Below are positions 12,440 to 23,291 of a stretch of DNA of 27,106 nucleotides, piece after piece. The position numbers and the translations under genes are program-made. A model generated the notes under the pieces. That model did not search any database and had not been told where the DNA came from. It worked only from the letters and a program-made list of their open reading frames with translations. The stretch's first letter is position 1, and every line of letters starts with the position of its first letter. The DNA comes from Glomus cerebriforme (taxonomy: Eukaryota > Glomeromycota > Glomeromycetes > Glomerales > Glomeraceae): NCBI GenBank assembly GCA_003550305.1, contig QKYT01000128.1, positions 50,128 to 77,233 of the forward strand, given 5' to 3'.

Positions 12440-13774
12440 TTATCTATTAAAGCGTTCAAAAAATATAAAACTTAACAGCCAGCCCGCACCAGCACCCATT
12501 AGTGTATATAAAATTTTGATCTTGTCCAATTCACTACGAGTGAGTAAAATATCATTTTTGGGGCCATAAGTCTCTATTGATTTATCAGTATCTTCTAATA
12601 AATTATCATCAATAATAAGTTCATTTTCTGGTAGAGATTTAGATTTAATGTCATTTTGCTTTGTCTCAAACTCAACAATAGATGCATTCTGTTTTCTAAA
12701 AGTAAATGGATAATTCAATTGACTTATCCTTTCGTCCATTTGTTCAAATTTTTGAAATAATTTTCGAAAAATTGCATTCTCCTCATCTTTATCTAACTTC
12801 TTAATAAGTAACTCTTCAAATTTATCAGCTAATTTTTGTCTTTTATGAGGCTCAAAAATAGTTTGTACACAAACAAATAAAATGACGTTTAGTGTCATAA
12901 GAGCAATTGTACCATATGTTGATGTGCTACGAATTTTATCACTCCAGACCTGTTCCTCGTGGTAGCGCATCATAATAGATCTAGTTAAATCCGTATACTC
13001 TTTTTCAACTTGCTCCTCACATTTACGAAATTCCTCTTTAGCTGCAGCTGTTTCTCGTTTATTCAAATGTTCATTTTGATAAAGTTCCGTGAACTTTACA
13101 ACATCTTCATTAGACCATTGATGTTTCCGTTGAAGAAGATCATTAATCTCGCGTTGAGTATTGGATTGCTTTGTAACTGCTTCCTCATAAGCTGATTTAG
13201 CAGATGCGAGACGTTGACGTGTATCTACAAATTCCTTTTCTATGGTAAAATCGAAACATGTTATTTATGAATATATGTTATATTTAATGGAGATTGAATG
13301 AAAAGGAAAAAAGTTACCCTGTTGAATCACTTTTTCTTTCAATTTCTCGACTTCGGAGTAACCTGTAACCTCATTTAATATTTTAGAAGCAGTATTAAAC
13401 GCTTGTTGTGTATTTTGGATCTTTATTGAATTAGTTATTTCACGTATTCGTTCAGTTAAAAGCTGTCCTTTATCATTCTTAAACTTGGATATTTTAGTAG
13501 GAGTTTTAGAAGTATCCTCTTCAGGAGAATTCGTTAACCCATTTTTAGTCGTGGACGGCCCAGAAGATGTGGTTATTATATTTTTATTAGTTCGTGGTGG
13601 TGCATTTGTGTCCGAAGAATAATGAGTTTTTATTATTAAATTATTTAAACCTTTTCTATTTAAAATATAATAACGATATTGTAAAGGATCATGACGAAAT
13701 TTTGTTGAAAATAATGATATTTCAGCCTTGCTAAAATGCAATGGCTTCATTAAATAACGCGGCGTGGAGAACAT
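12440..13774 (-). CDS. She9/Mdm33 mitochondrial inner-membrane protein
   Basis: In yeast, Mdm33 (She9) is a coiled-coil inner-membrane protein that shapes mitochondria. Two exons, 13774-13318 and 13239-12440, give 418 aa. The N-terminus is rich in Arg, Lys, Ser and Phe with few acidic residues (residues 1-50), consistent with a mitochondrial presequence. A Ser/Thr/Pro-rich linker follows, then long coiled coil (about 105-255) containing the family signature LLQRKHQWSNEDVVKFTELY and, further on, RYHEEQVWSDKIRSTSTYG. That runs into the first membrane segment (about 261-282, TIALMTLNVILFVCVQTIF). A second hydrophobic segment, LYTLMGAGAGWLLSFIFF, lies at the C-terminus. The order coiled coil, membrane, loop, membrane matches the family. 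The gene shares a 189-bp promoter with the divergent Dpy-30 gene. The start is the first ATG and the upstream sequence is homopolymer. Confidence 0.9.
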
Positions 13775-13963
13775 ATGCTACTTTTTTTTTAAAAAAAAAA
13801 AAAAAAAATTTCCGAGAAATTCAAAACGTTGATCAACGATCTACCTATAATATTACATAAAAAATGGGTTAACCATTTTTAGAAATTTGAGTTGAAACAA
13901 TGATCGTTGGTAAACAAATATAAATAATTATTCCGTTTAATTTTCTTATTTATAAAAAAACTA
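13775..13963. promoter_or_regulatory. Short divergent promoter, She9/Mdm33 and Dpy-30 genes
   Basis: Only 189 bp separate the two start codons. The region holds a T9 run (13782-13790) directly followed by an A18 run (13791-13808), which should disfavour nucleosomes. It also holds the perfect 12-bp palindrome CGTTGATCAACG (13827-13838), a plausible site for a dimeric regulator. Both uses are inference. Confidence 0.55.
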
Positions 13964-14790
13964 ATGTATTCTAAAGAATCGGACACGTTCAAAACTACTT
14001 CCCAATACCCAATAAGACAAGCTGATAATTCAACATATGGACAATTATTATTGGAACGAGACGAACCGGAAAATTCAATGTACACAGACTCTTCTCCAGC
14101 AGATACAAGTACAAATGAATATGAAAGTCGACGCGCTGTTGGTGCAGTGAGAAGCATACGGGTAATTGTTTCACGATTTCGATACTTTAATTTATTCAAT
14201 TAAATAAATTCTGATTCTTTTTATTGAAAGGACATTCTCAATGCAGACAGCCAATCCCCGATTAAGCGCGAAGAAGTTGATGTAGATATTATAACCGGTG
14301 ATGAGCCATCAGAAGACCAACCATCACCGTTAAAATTTGAAGATCAATTTGGCGAAGTGGTTGACGAAGAAAGAGACAAAATACAGAGACTAAATGTGCG
14401 TCATCCACATTCTTCAACTGCAGTTAGAGACTACTTGAATAAGACTGTGGTACCTAGTTTATTAGCAGGAATGAAAAAAATGGTTCGTGAAAGGTATGTA
14501 TTTTTTTTTCCTCGAATAATTTCTTATTGATTTCTACTCATTTTTAAAAGAATATATTATTAATTTGTTCAAATTTTTTCTTAAAAAGACCACAAAATCC
14601 ATGTGAATTTTTAGGAAAATATTTGATTGAACATTGTGAACATGACCATGATCATAAGGAAGAAAATAACACAGAAGTTCGTATTAAACAAGAAGATACT
14701 GATTATTCACCGCGTAGTCGACAAAAACGGAGAAGAGGAAGTGGTTCAAGTGTAGATAATGGTGATATGGATGTAGATAATAATGTTTAA
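13964..14790 (+). CDS. Dpy-30 motif protein, COMPASS Sdc1-like
   Basis: Three exons, 13964-14161, 14231-14493 and 14589-14790, give 220 aa. The Dpy-30 motif lies at about residues 137-175: VRDYLNKTVVPSLLAGMKK then ERPQNPCEFLGKYLIEH. It matches the DPY30/Sdc1 dimerisation helix pair (human: YLDQTVVPILLQGL and ERPPNPIEFLASYL). In COMPASS this module dimerises and binds the Ash2/Bre2 subunit, supporting histone H3 lysine 4 methylation. The rest is low complexity: an acidic N-terminal part rich in Asp, Glu, Ser and Pro, and a C-terminal tail with the basic nuclear-signal-like RSRQKRRRGS. Other proteins carry Dpy-30 motifs, so the COMPASS assignment is likely but not certain. The N-terminal part is longer than in yeast or human Sdc1/DPY30. 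Confidence 0.8.
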
Positions 14791-15198
14791 TCTTATTTCT
14801 TTAAAGAAATAATAAAAACATATTATTAAATATTCATCTAATAATAATTCAACTCTTATTTAATCAATTAATAGGATTCATTTATGTATAATACTTATAT
14901 ATAATAGTTACTTTAAACATTATTTTGCGTTATACCAATCTAAGTCAGGTAGAGATAATTTTACTTTTATTATTGTAAAACAAAAATTGTTTGTATTATA
15001 TTGGAATGCATAAATAGATGTTAGTATATTGTATGTAATTTCAATTTTATAAGATTAAGTTGCAATTTGAAATCACTTAATAAAAAAGTATTGAAATCTT
15101 AAATAATTATGTGGGAAAAAAAATTAAAATAAACTACAGGCTGAATTTTATAATAATTTAAAATCAGTAAGTTAATCTTAACACTCTTAAAATAATGA
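14791..15198. other. Convergent 3' intergenic region
   Basis: No gene is seen in this 408-bp AT-rich stretch between the ends of the Dpy-30 and Arp10 genes. AATAAA at 14811-14816, 20 nt after the Dpy-30 stop, is a likely poly(A) signal. Confidence 0.6.
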
Positions 15199-17107
15199 TT
15201 ACTCATCACTATCATCCGATTTGGATAAATTGGCTGTTGTCCAATCTGGAACTTGTCCTGCATATTTATCTTTTGATATTTCAACTACAGTAGATTTAAG
15301 GGATCCAATCAATGAACCTAATAAATAAAAATTAAATGTTAAACGGAATTTTTGAGTACAAAATTTAAATAAAGATGCTTACCCCCAACCCAAGCCCGAC
15401 AATTCGCTACAAATACTTTTCCACTACCACTGTCTTCTAAGAATTCAATATGATCTGCAAGTCCACTTAAAGATTTAAATCTTCTATCGGTGTGTAAAGC
15501 ACGAAGTAATTCTTGTCCGAACCTAGATTGGAAATTTGGGAGTAAAGTTGTACCACCCACAAGAAGAATCGCTGAAGCAAGAGGACGACGTAAATGGATT
15601 GGTGTCTATTATGATGAATTATATTTTAATTAAAATATTTAAGAAGAAATGATCCGATATTACTATACAACTAACCTTTAATAAACACTCTAACGCGCAT
15701 CCTACTACACTGGCTTCATCTTCATCTCCTTCAAATAGCACTTCTGCACAACGTTCTCTGATCCAACCTGGAACGATTAAAGTTCCAATTTGACGTTCTC
15801 GGCCACTTTTACTTATAGTAATGGGATATGATACATTTGTTGCCGAACTAACGGAAGCATATTTATTTTCCATATCTTCTACTTCTGTTTTCTCAGCAAT
15901 GCCAATTGACGCCGCAGAAACCATTATTGGACTTACGAAAATAAATCGAGTTTTAATATCTTCAAGTACTGCAGGTGTCAAATATTTGGCATGAACTGGT
16001 GCCTCCTTTGTAGAAGGCGGAATAATCATACTTCCAAAAGTTGACAACAATTCCTTAAGTCGTTTTGTCAATGCACGACCAGCTAACGGAGTCGTGCGAA
16101 TGTAAGGAGTTAAGGGACGAGCCGAAAATGTCTATGAAATAAATCAATTAAATATTATCAAACTTTAATCAAACTTACAAAAAAAAATTATATTTACCGG
16201 AAGTACGGTGGTTTCTAAGTGTCCAACATCTATCACCAATCCTGTCGTACATCCTGTTGTCAACAACGCCAACATATGAGATGGTGCAAAAGATATTGAA
16301 GGTACCTAAATCAAAATAATAAAATGAATAAATGCTTATATTTTATAAACCAATCAAACTACAAACCTGTAAATTCTCAAATAACACTTTTGCAATTAAT
16401 TGCTTCAATTTCAAGGGAAGCATGGGAGATTCACATAACACAACTTTTCGTTGTTTAGGATCAGTTAAAAGATATCTAAATTCAAACCTATATGAGTAAT
16501 TAGTTATAACTAAATAAAATATCGAATATTATTTTTAACAAACCTGAAATAAATTTCTCTTAGATAATGAGCCAGTCGATCATAAAGAACATCCAATCCA
16601 TCAGGATAGTTTCCGATTTCCAAATCAAATAATTCTGCAAACTGTATTACGTCAATAAGACTATTAAAATAGACTAAAGAGCAGCAAATTTAGAAAATAT
16701 CTCACCTCACCAACTACCCTGCAACTTTCACCACATGCCTTTACAACTCCACCACTTCCATTGAAATCAGGATCCCAATGGACCTTCATGTTTCCGGCAT
16801 AGACAGGTACAATGTGCCTTGGTCTCGATTCTCCACTAAAACCAGCTTTAATATAAAGACTACCTATATCTAAAACAATTCTATCTTCGCCAGTCCCATA
16901 AATAGAGGGACGTCGAGGCAGAGTTGTAACAGGTGGTACAAGTGTGTTGCTACTAGTTGAATTCTGAGAAGGAGAAGCATTACGACCTGGTAAAGTATTC
17001 GGAGTGGTAGATCGCGGTGCTTCAGTCGTCTGTTGGGTACTGCTCGTGACATTAATATCAACAGTTGATCCACTAGGAACTGACGATGAGTTCGATTCCT
17101 CTTCCAT
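15199..17107 (-). CDS. Actin-related protein Arp10 (dynactin pointed-end subunit)
   Basis: In transcript order the exons are 17107-16706, 16641-16544, 16475-16367, 16305-16198, 16131-15676, 15605-15383 and 15317-15199, giving 504 aa (human ACTR10 has 417). A Ser/Thr/Pro-rich extension of about 70 residues precedes the actin fold. The fold begins with DRIVLDIGSLYIKAGFSGE, the phosphate-1 loop equivalent. Further landmarks are LREIYFRYLLTDPKQRKVV, QVPSISFAPSHMLALLT, GLVIDVGHLETTVLP, PLAGRALTKRLKELL, ILLVGGTTLLPNFQSR and NCRAWVGGSLIGSL. These match ACTR10 block by block (human APSHLMALLT, PLGGKALHKEL, VVIGGTSMLPGF). Arp10 caps the pointed end of the Arp1 filament in dynactin, the dynein cofactor. 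Two acceptors 12 nt apart are possible for exon 3; the downstream one (exon from 16475) keeps the conserved IYFRYLL. The gene shares a short promoter with the SAP gene. Confidence 0.88.
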
Positions 17108-17345
17108 TTCTTCACAAGATGTTAAGTTTTTACTTGAACGTGTTCACGTCTTTTTATTCATATGACATCATCGTTTAAAAGTAAAATTATACTTACCAAA
17201 TTAAGATTTGACTATTTCACTAAACAACTAAAGGTTAATAAACAAACATAAATCACGTGAATTATTTGTTTTTGTCAGTGCATAAACATAACAAAAACAA
17301 TTCTTTTTTCTCTACTAACTAAACTTTTTATAATTCTTATAAAAA
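17108..17345. promoter_or_regulatory. Short divergent promoter, Arp10 and SAP-membrane genes
   Basis: This 238-bp gap lies between two divergent start codons. TCACGTGA at 17253-17260 is a perfect palindromic E-box of the kind bound by fungal bHLH factors (Cbf1/Pho4 type). Further ACGTG and CACGT cores occur at 17138-17149, and a CRE-like TGACATCA lies near 17162. Actual use is not shown. Confidence 0.5.
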
Positions 17346-18777
17346 ATGTCCATCACACCAAACGCTTTAAGAAACAAAAGAAAAAACGAGTTAAAAGGTA
17401 TTTATGTATCGTTGGTTTAAATTTAATTGCAGGAAAAATACTGATAATTTTGTTTTATAAGCACCAACTTTTACTTACAAAAAAAAAACAATTGATTTCA
17501 TACGATTTCAGAAATCGCTTCAGATCTAGGCTTAAATACAAAAGGTTTACGTAGCGAACTTGAAGAAAGGATTAGGTATCTTATTAATCTATCAAGTCAA
17601 TTGTAGTGGCTGTCTTGGCTAATAAACATATTCTTATTTTTATAATTCAACAGAATTCACTTAGAAAGTTCCGATAGTATCAAAACAGAAGAAGACAAAC
17701 GTGCTGATGCTGCTACAAGCAAAAGTCCGCGACGTTCATTCCGCAAAACAACTATAACTAATTCTAGGGTGAAAACACGTATTCCATCGCCCCCGAACGG
17801 AGATAGGCTCGTATCATAAATGAATTCTTTTGTATTAATTTTTGGTATAAGAAAAACATTATGATGTTGATTAATTTAATTTTCTTTTTTTTAAAAAATT
17901 ACAGGCCTTCTTCTGATGAAGATAACCAGTCAGTATCATCAGAGAGTGAAAGTAAACAGGTGATCAAACGAGCAAACCTTTTAGAAGAATCAATACAATA
18001 CGTAAACAACCAATTGACTTTTGAATCATCACAACAGGATGTTATTATTACACAGACCACTTCAGAACTAGATATATCTGAAACTATTAATCTGCAAGGG
18101 TTACAAAATGATAGTGTCTTTAATAATGCTCACGGGTCTCTTCTTCAATTAAGAAAAGTATGATTTTTCCTTAAAATATTTCTCTATACTTATCAAACCA
18201 CTTTTTATATAATTTTTCGTTTATTAATTCAAATAAAAATTCTTTGTTATTTAGAATATTTCTAATTCCAAAACATTTTGTAAGGCCGTCACATGTTTGG
18301 AATTTTTAGTGTTCCTATATTGTGCAATCGAATGGAATATTAAAGTATGTTTATTTGTTTTTTTTTTTGCCCGAAAGATCATTATAAACTAATGTCATCA
18401 TTAATTTATTTTTCTAAAAGATTGCTTCTATTCCTAACCCATTCCTCGACCAAGAAGAAAGTAATAGTTTTGAAGTGCATGGACCAGATGTCTTTATTCT
18501 TGTTGAATGGCATCGATTCTGGCGCCCATTGATTTCATTCATATTTTATTTATTGTTATTACCACTTGGATTTTCATACATCTTCAATTTCGAACCACAA
18601 CGTCACCTATACAGTCCTCTAACTTTCTCTGTTGCTCAATATGCTATTTTCATGGTTTCTATTTCAAATTTTGATTGGGCAGATGATGTTCGTGATTTCA
18701 TTCCTGATAATTTAATCTACATGGGAGCTGGAACTGGAGCCATTTTCGCACTTTACGAAAGCATTTTGGCAATTTAA
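17346..18777 (+). CDS. SAP-domain protein with C-terminal membrane segments
   Basis: Six exons are proposed: 17346-17397, 17512-17575, 17654-17806, 17905-18157, 18255-18344 and 18421-18777, giving 322 aa. Residues 5-42 (LRNKRKNELKEIASDLGL then GLRSELEERIRIHL) fit a SAP/HeH DNA-binding helix pair. A basic Ser/Arg/Thr stretch and an acidic Ser-rich linker follow. The C-terminal half has hydrophobic segments at about 183-201, 239-260, 271-288 and 301-320. SAP/HeH plus membrane segments recalls inner nuclear membrane proteins such as Heh1/Src1, but I do not see their MAN1 domain, so nuclear-envelope location is inference. Intron 3 would need a GC donor (17807) to join the frames to the good acceptor at 17904; a GT-AG alternative (17811 to 17929) is possible but has a poor acceptor. 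I do not recognise a named family. Confidence 0.62.
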
Positions 18778-19412
18778 ATGTTTGACTTTATTGTTTCTTG
18801 AAAAAAACAGTAATTTGGATGAGTCGATCTTACAAATTGCTCGACTGAATCACATTTTCTGGAAATTCTTGATGAATTTTTTTTTTTTTTTTATTATTAT
18901 TTCGCTTTCCTCCTGCAAAAATTATCTTTATATATGTATTGGTTATCGGCTGTGCTTCCGACATTTGCCATAGACAACCAATTTATGTGTAAATAAAAAA
19001 AAAATTGATTTTATTCCTTATTTTGATTTTATTTTTTTTTATTTTTTAGTCTAGTAATATTATTATTATTATTATTATTGAAATATATATATTTATAAAT
19101 TTAAGCAATTATTTTATTTTAATTAGACACAAAAAACTTGTAACAGAATAAAGTTAGATTTGCATTTAAAGGATCAAATAAACGCAAGGTTACACCCGTT
19201 AATAATGCTGCAGATCAATAGTATTGTACTAACTTACCATATATATCAATTAGATAATCAAGGATAATTTTTCATTTACAATCCTTACAAATCAAAATCA
19301 GATCAGATTTATTCTACTGAATTTCAGGTTGTCAGTTCAATTCATAGTCGAAAGCTTTTAATTATTCCCTTGGTATTATTTCTGTCTCTTTGTTTTTATT
19401 TCCACATTCATC
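18778..19412. other. 3' region of SAP gene and promoter of dioxygenase gene
   Basis: No gene is visible. A T-rich 3' UTR is likely, with AATAAA at 18992-18997. An (ATT)n microsatellite lies at about 19059-19079. The open frame at 18782-18973 consists of simple T-rich sequence and is not supported as a gene. The last 200 bases should contain the promoter of the following gene. Confidence 0.55.
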
Positions 19413-21344
19413 ATGGCTCCAAATCACAGTGTTCCACTTATAAGTGAAAATACTTTCAATGTACCCCGCCTTGAAGATTATGACATTAATCCATCGACAG
19501 GATTCCTTCCTTCTACTCCTCCATTAAAATGCTTGCCTGATTCTTATTATGAACCATGGGAAACTTTGATTGGCATGTTTCACAGTTTGATGTTGGCTGG
19601 TCGTCTAAGGGAATATGTTAAAAAGGTTAGAAATAGAAAAATGTTGGGTTTACAAATGCGCGTTATTATTGGTTCACAAAAATCGGGATCAATGAAATTA
19701 CATGGTGAATTTCATGAAGCTGATCTCAATTCACTGATTTCTGCTATACATAAATGTATTTATTTAATTGCATTTATTCTTTTATTTAGCTACCGATTTT
19801 GAAAACTGACCGCCTGAAAACTCCAGAAGAATATCGTCGTGCTTTCTTAATTTTATCCATTATAGCACATGGATATGTATGGGGAAAGTACGAGACAGTT
19901 TCAGATGTGCGTAGGCTAGTAGAAGTTAATTTTGATATTATTTATACTCGTTTTTTTTAATCACTAAATCCATTTAAATAATTTTAATGTTATATAGAGG
20001 CTACCAGAAGGTGTTGCCATACCTTGGGTAAAGGTATCAGAATACCTTGATGTCGCACCAATAATTAACCATGCTGCGGTCGTGACATGGAATTGGTGCT
20101 TGATATTTCCAGATGAACCGTTTAGATTAAAGTATTCATACGTCTTGTTCATCAAGTTTATATTATATATGAATAATTGAAAACTAATGAATTTTGGAAA
20201 TATATTTTCATCTTTAGTAATCTATCGACATTAATTACATTTTCAAAAACGTTGGATGAATCGTGGTTTTATCTAGTCACAACTGCTATTGAAGGATTCG
20301 GGGGACGCGCTCTTACGAGCATTATGGCTGCTATTCAGGCTACTTATGATGGTAATAACGAACAATTGATTAATGAGTTAAGAACTATCAGTTCCACTAT
20401 TTTTGATATTAACAAAACCCTACAAAAGATGTTCAAGAAATGTGATCCATATGTCTTCTACTGGAAAGTACGACCATACCTCTCCGGTTGGGAAAATGAA
20501 GATCGTTTGCCACAAGGGTTAATTTATGAAGGTGTAGATGGAAATGATGAGAATGGGAAACCGATTTATCGACGGTATATAGGAGGCAGTGCAGGTCAAA
20601 GTGCTTTAATTCAAGCTCTTGATATTGCACTTAACGTAAAACATTATCCAACTGGTGTTAAACCACATGCAAATTCTTCTTGTCATCACTTTTCCTCATG
20701 TTCGAATGGGTACCCTCAACCACACCAATATGCATCTAATGGGCACACCGAACCTCAACAACCTTACCTTCACAGAATTCGCCAGAATATTCCAGGTCAT
20801 CATCGTAGGTTTCTTGAAGACCTTGCCAAAATAGCTAATATTCGAAGTTATATAATATCTAATGCCAATTATGATTCAAGCGCTAATGCTTCCTCATCAG
20901 ACGAAAATGAGGGTGTGTGTTTATTACGCGAAACTAATGAAGCTAATGATTTGGTTAAAGCATATAACGAATGCTTGAATCAAATGAAAGATTTTAGAAA
21001 AACGCATTTAAATATTGTAGAATTTTACATTATAAAACAAGCACGTAGAGGAGGTGGTAGTCATTTCAATGCGAAGGAAGTAACTCCTCCCGTAGATAAA
21101 GGTAATATATTTTGTGTTTCAGCATTCATTTGAGATAGATATATTTACATATTTTTTTTATTATCTATTTATTTACATAGACTTGATAAGCAGTAGTGAA
21201 AAAACTGTAGTGAGTAAGACAACAAATGTTAACAATGAGATCACAACAACCACCATTGAGATTATTAAGGGTACCGGAGGAACTAATTTAAGGCCATTTT
21301 TAGAACAAATGAGAGATGAAACGTTAGCCCAAAAAATTCAATAA
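19413..21344 (+). CDS. Indoleamine 2,3-dioxygenase
   Basis: This heme enzyme oxidises L-tryptophan to N-formylkynurenine, the first step of the kynurenine route and of de novo NAD synthesis. Five exons, 19413-19625, 19790-19906, 19998-20131, 20218-21101 and 21181-21344, give 503 aa (human IDO1 403, so fungal-type length). Family blocks in order are LSIIAHGYVWGKYE, LPEGVAIPWVKVSEYLDVAP, VTWNWCLIFPDEPF, SWFYLVTTAIEG, VFYWKVRPYLSGWEN, LIYEGV, the hallmark IGGSAGQSALIQALDIAL, PGHHRRFLEDLA and the C-terminal KGTGGTNLRPFLEQMRDET. After the SAGQS block comes a His/Pro/Ser-rich insertion of about 40 residues lying where the proximal heme histidine is expected, so I cannot assign that ligand with confidence. 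The 164-nt first intron has no stop in the upstream frame, but its length is not a multiple of three. Confidence 0.95.
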
Positions 21345-21817
21345 CTTCAAAATCGTAAAAGTAGCATAAAGCCAAAATAACTTTCTAACATTATTTTCTT
21401 TCAGTCAATTGCATTAAGAGTGTTTCTCTTTTAAGAAGGGATATATCTGCTCTTCATTTCTCTCGTTGTTATCGATCTTATTTATCTATAATATCTTTAA
21501 GTCTTTTTGAATAACTTAATTATTTATCAAATATTTATAATTAATGTATTTTATCACTTATAGATTCAAAACATCATTATTTAAGATTTAATGCTTAATT
21601 TTAATAACGAACAATGTATATTTTATTTATTTATTTATTTATTTTTTCTATATTTCCTAACTAGAATAAATGAAATTTTTCCTAAAAAGGGAATTATCAG
21701 AGATATTAAAAATATTTTTGTCAAATCATGTATTTTTCCTGCTTTTTCCCGCCTTTTAATAGGCTTACTAAAAATATATATTAATTTTTAGAAAGCGTAG
21801 TTTCTCTAAACCAAAGA
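21345..21817. other. Intergenic region
   Basis: No gene is visible. It contains the dioxygenase 3' end, a (TTTA)n tract near 21622-21645 and presumably the promoter of the RWD gene. The open frame at 21591-21791 is low-complexity and unsupported. Confidence 0.55.
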
Positions 21818-23085
21818 ATGGATCCCACCTTTGCTGATAATAGACAATTACAATGTGAGGAATTATCCTTACTTATTGCAATGTTTGTTGGCGACGAATT
21901 TCAATGGGTGGGAGATGAAGTTCAAATTGAAAGTTGGAAAGTAGTTATCAAAGCCTTTCATATGTTCAATAATATCTACGAATTCATTAATTTTCTAATT
22001 CTTTTTCAAATTAATAAATAGTCAACATTAGATAGTTTTAGTTTGGAGCAAATAACACAAAACCTCAAAGAAATTCCTCCATTTCGATTCCGATTACTTT
22101 TGGATATAAATAATAGTTGTTTAAATGTATTCTTTCCTTTAAGATATCCTAAAGTTCAACCAGAATGTTATTTTTCATCAGACAATGTTAATAGACAAAC
22201 ATGGACCGAAATCAATTCTGAAATTGAATCAAAAATAAAGGAGCTAAACATTAATGATGGTAAGTTTCTTCTAAACAATACCTTTCTTTATTAAAAAAGT
22301 AACATCATTTCAATCGATTATTCCAAGAATGTTGCATTTTGGAACTTTATCAACATACGAAATCATATTTGGTTGAAAGGTTTTCTCAGTCTATGATATC
22401 AAACTATGATGATAAAAATGAAGAAAAGGCATCTTTACAACTTTCACGAATATTAATATGGACACATCATTTATTATCATTGGGAAAACGAAAGAATATT
22501 TGTCAATGGGCTGAAGAATTAGGATTATGGGGTATCAATATTTTTTGAAATCAATATATTTATATATAATAATCCGTGATGATTGACTTCATTATCTAAC
22601 GTATTAAAAGGATTCTCAAAACCTGGATATCCTGGAATTATTATTATTGAAGGATTATATGATAAAGTGCATGAATATATATCAAGGTTAAAGGTACTGT
22701 ATGTATGTATGTTAAATAATAAGATCTAACTTAATTTTTGCTAATACTTATTTTTTTTTTGATTATTATTTATTATAGAGTTTGAGATGGCAGGCAATTA
22801 CTGTTCGTTCAGAGCAAACTGAATTACTTGATTCAAAAGAACAAAATTATGAAGAACGAGTCAAAATAAGACTGGGAAGAATTAAGCCTGGAGTAACTGA
22901 ATTAGAAACTATGTCAGAGATTTCTGCGAAGTAAGCTAATAAATAAAATATATTAAAGAGATATATTATAAATAATTTCTTAATTGTTTAATTCTTTTAA
23001 TAAAACTACTGGATTTTAATATAGGATGAGAAAAGCCAATTTAGAAGAAATGTTTATGTCTGCAATGAAAATTAATAAAAAATAA
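21818..23085 (+). CDS. RWD domain protein, RWDD2-like (DUF1115)
   Basis: Six exons, 21818-21940, 22022-22259, 22328-22531, 22611-22693, 22779-22930 and 23025-23085, give 286 aa (human RWDD2 proteins are about 290-320). The N-terminal RWD domain (about residues 10-115) begins LQCEELSLLIAMFVGDEFQW and has the family turn LRYPKVQPECYF. The C-terminal half has RILIWTHHLLSLGKRKNI, WAEELGLWGFSKPGYPGII and LRWQAITVR, the blocks of the DUF1115 domain that follows RWD in RWDD2A/B. The biochemical role of this family is not established; RWD domains are protein-interaction folds related to E2 enzymes without a catalytic cysteine. The gene is the last intact one before the transposon-rich tail. Confidence 0.88.
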
Positions 23086-23291
23086 ATGTTTAATAGGTTT
23101 AATTGGCAAGCATAATAAGGTTGATGATTAAAAATTATTGCATATTAGATCAGAATAATAGGAATATAAAGGCCCATAAATATAATACATTTGGCAGTTT
23201 GATTTCAAGTAGTATGAAAATTTTAAACTTAAGAAAAATGAATTTAGTAAAGTTTTGAAATTATAAAAAAATAATTAAAAAAATAAATTTG

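Noticed and set aside
16870..17115. Second minus-strand open frame of 81 codons overlapping the Arp10 N-terminus.
   Set aside because: It overlaps the Ser/Thr-rich extension in another frame; only the frame used joins DRIVLDIGSLYIKAGFSGE to the rest of the actin fold.
19626..19789. Open frame through the first intron of the dioxygenase gene as an alternative coding exon.
   Set aside because: Its 164-nt length is not a multiple of three, so retention shifts the frame and stops just after exon 2 begins. Removing it joins conserved sequence cleanly.
20433..20630. Minus-strand His-rich open frame inside the dioxygenase gene.
   Set aside because: It is antisense to strongly conserved dioxygenase sequence and is a compositional by-product.
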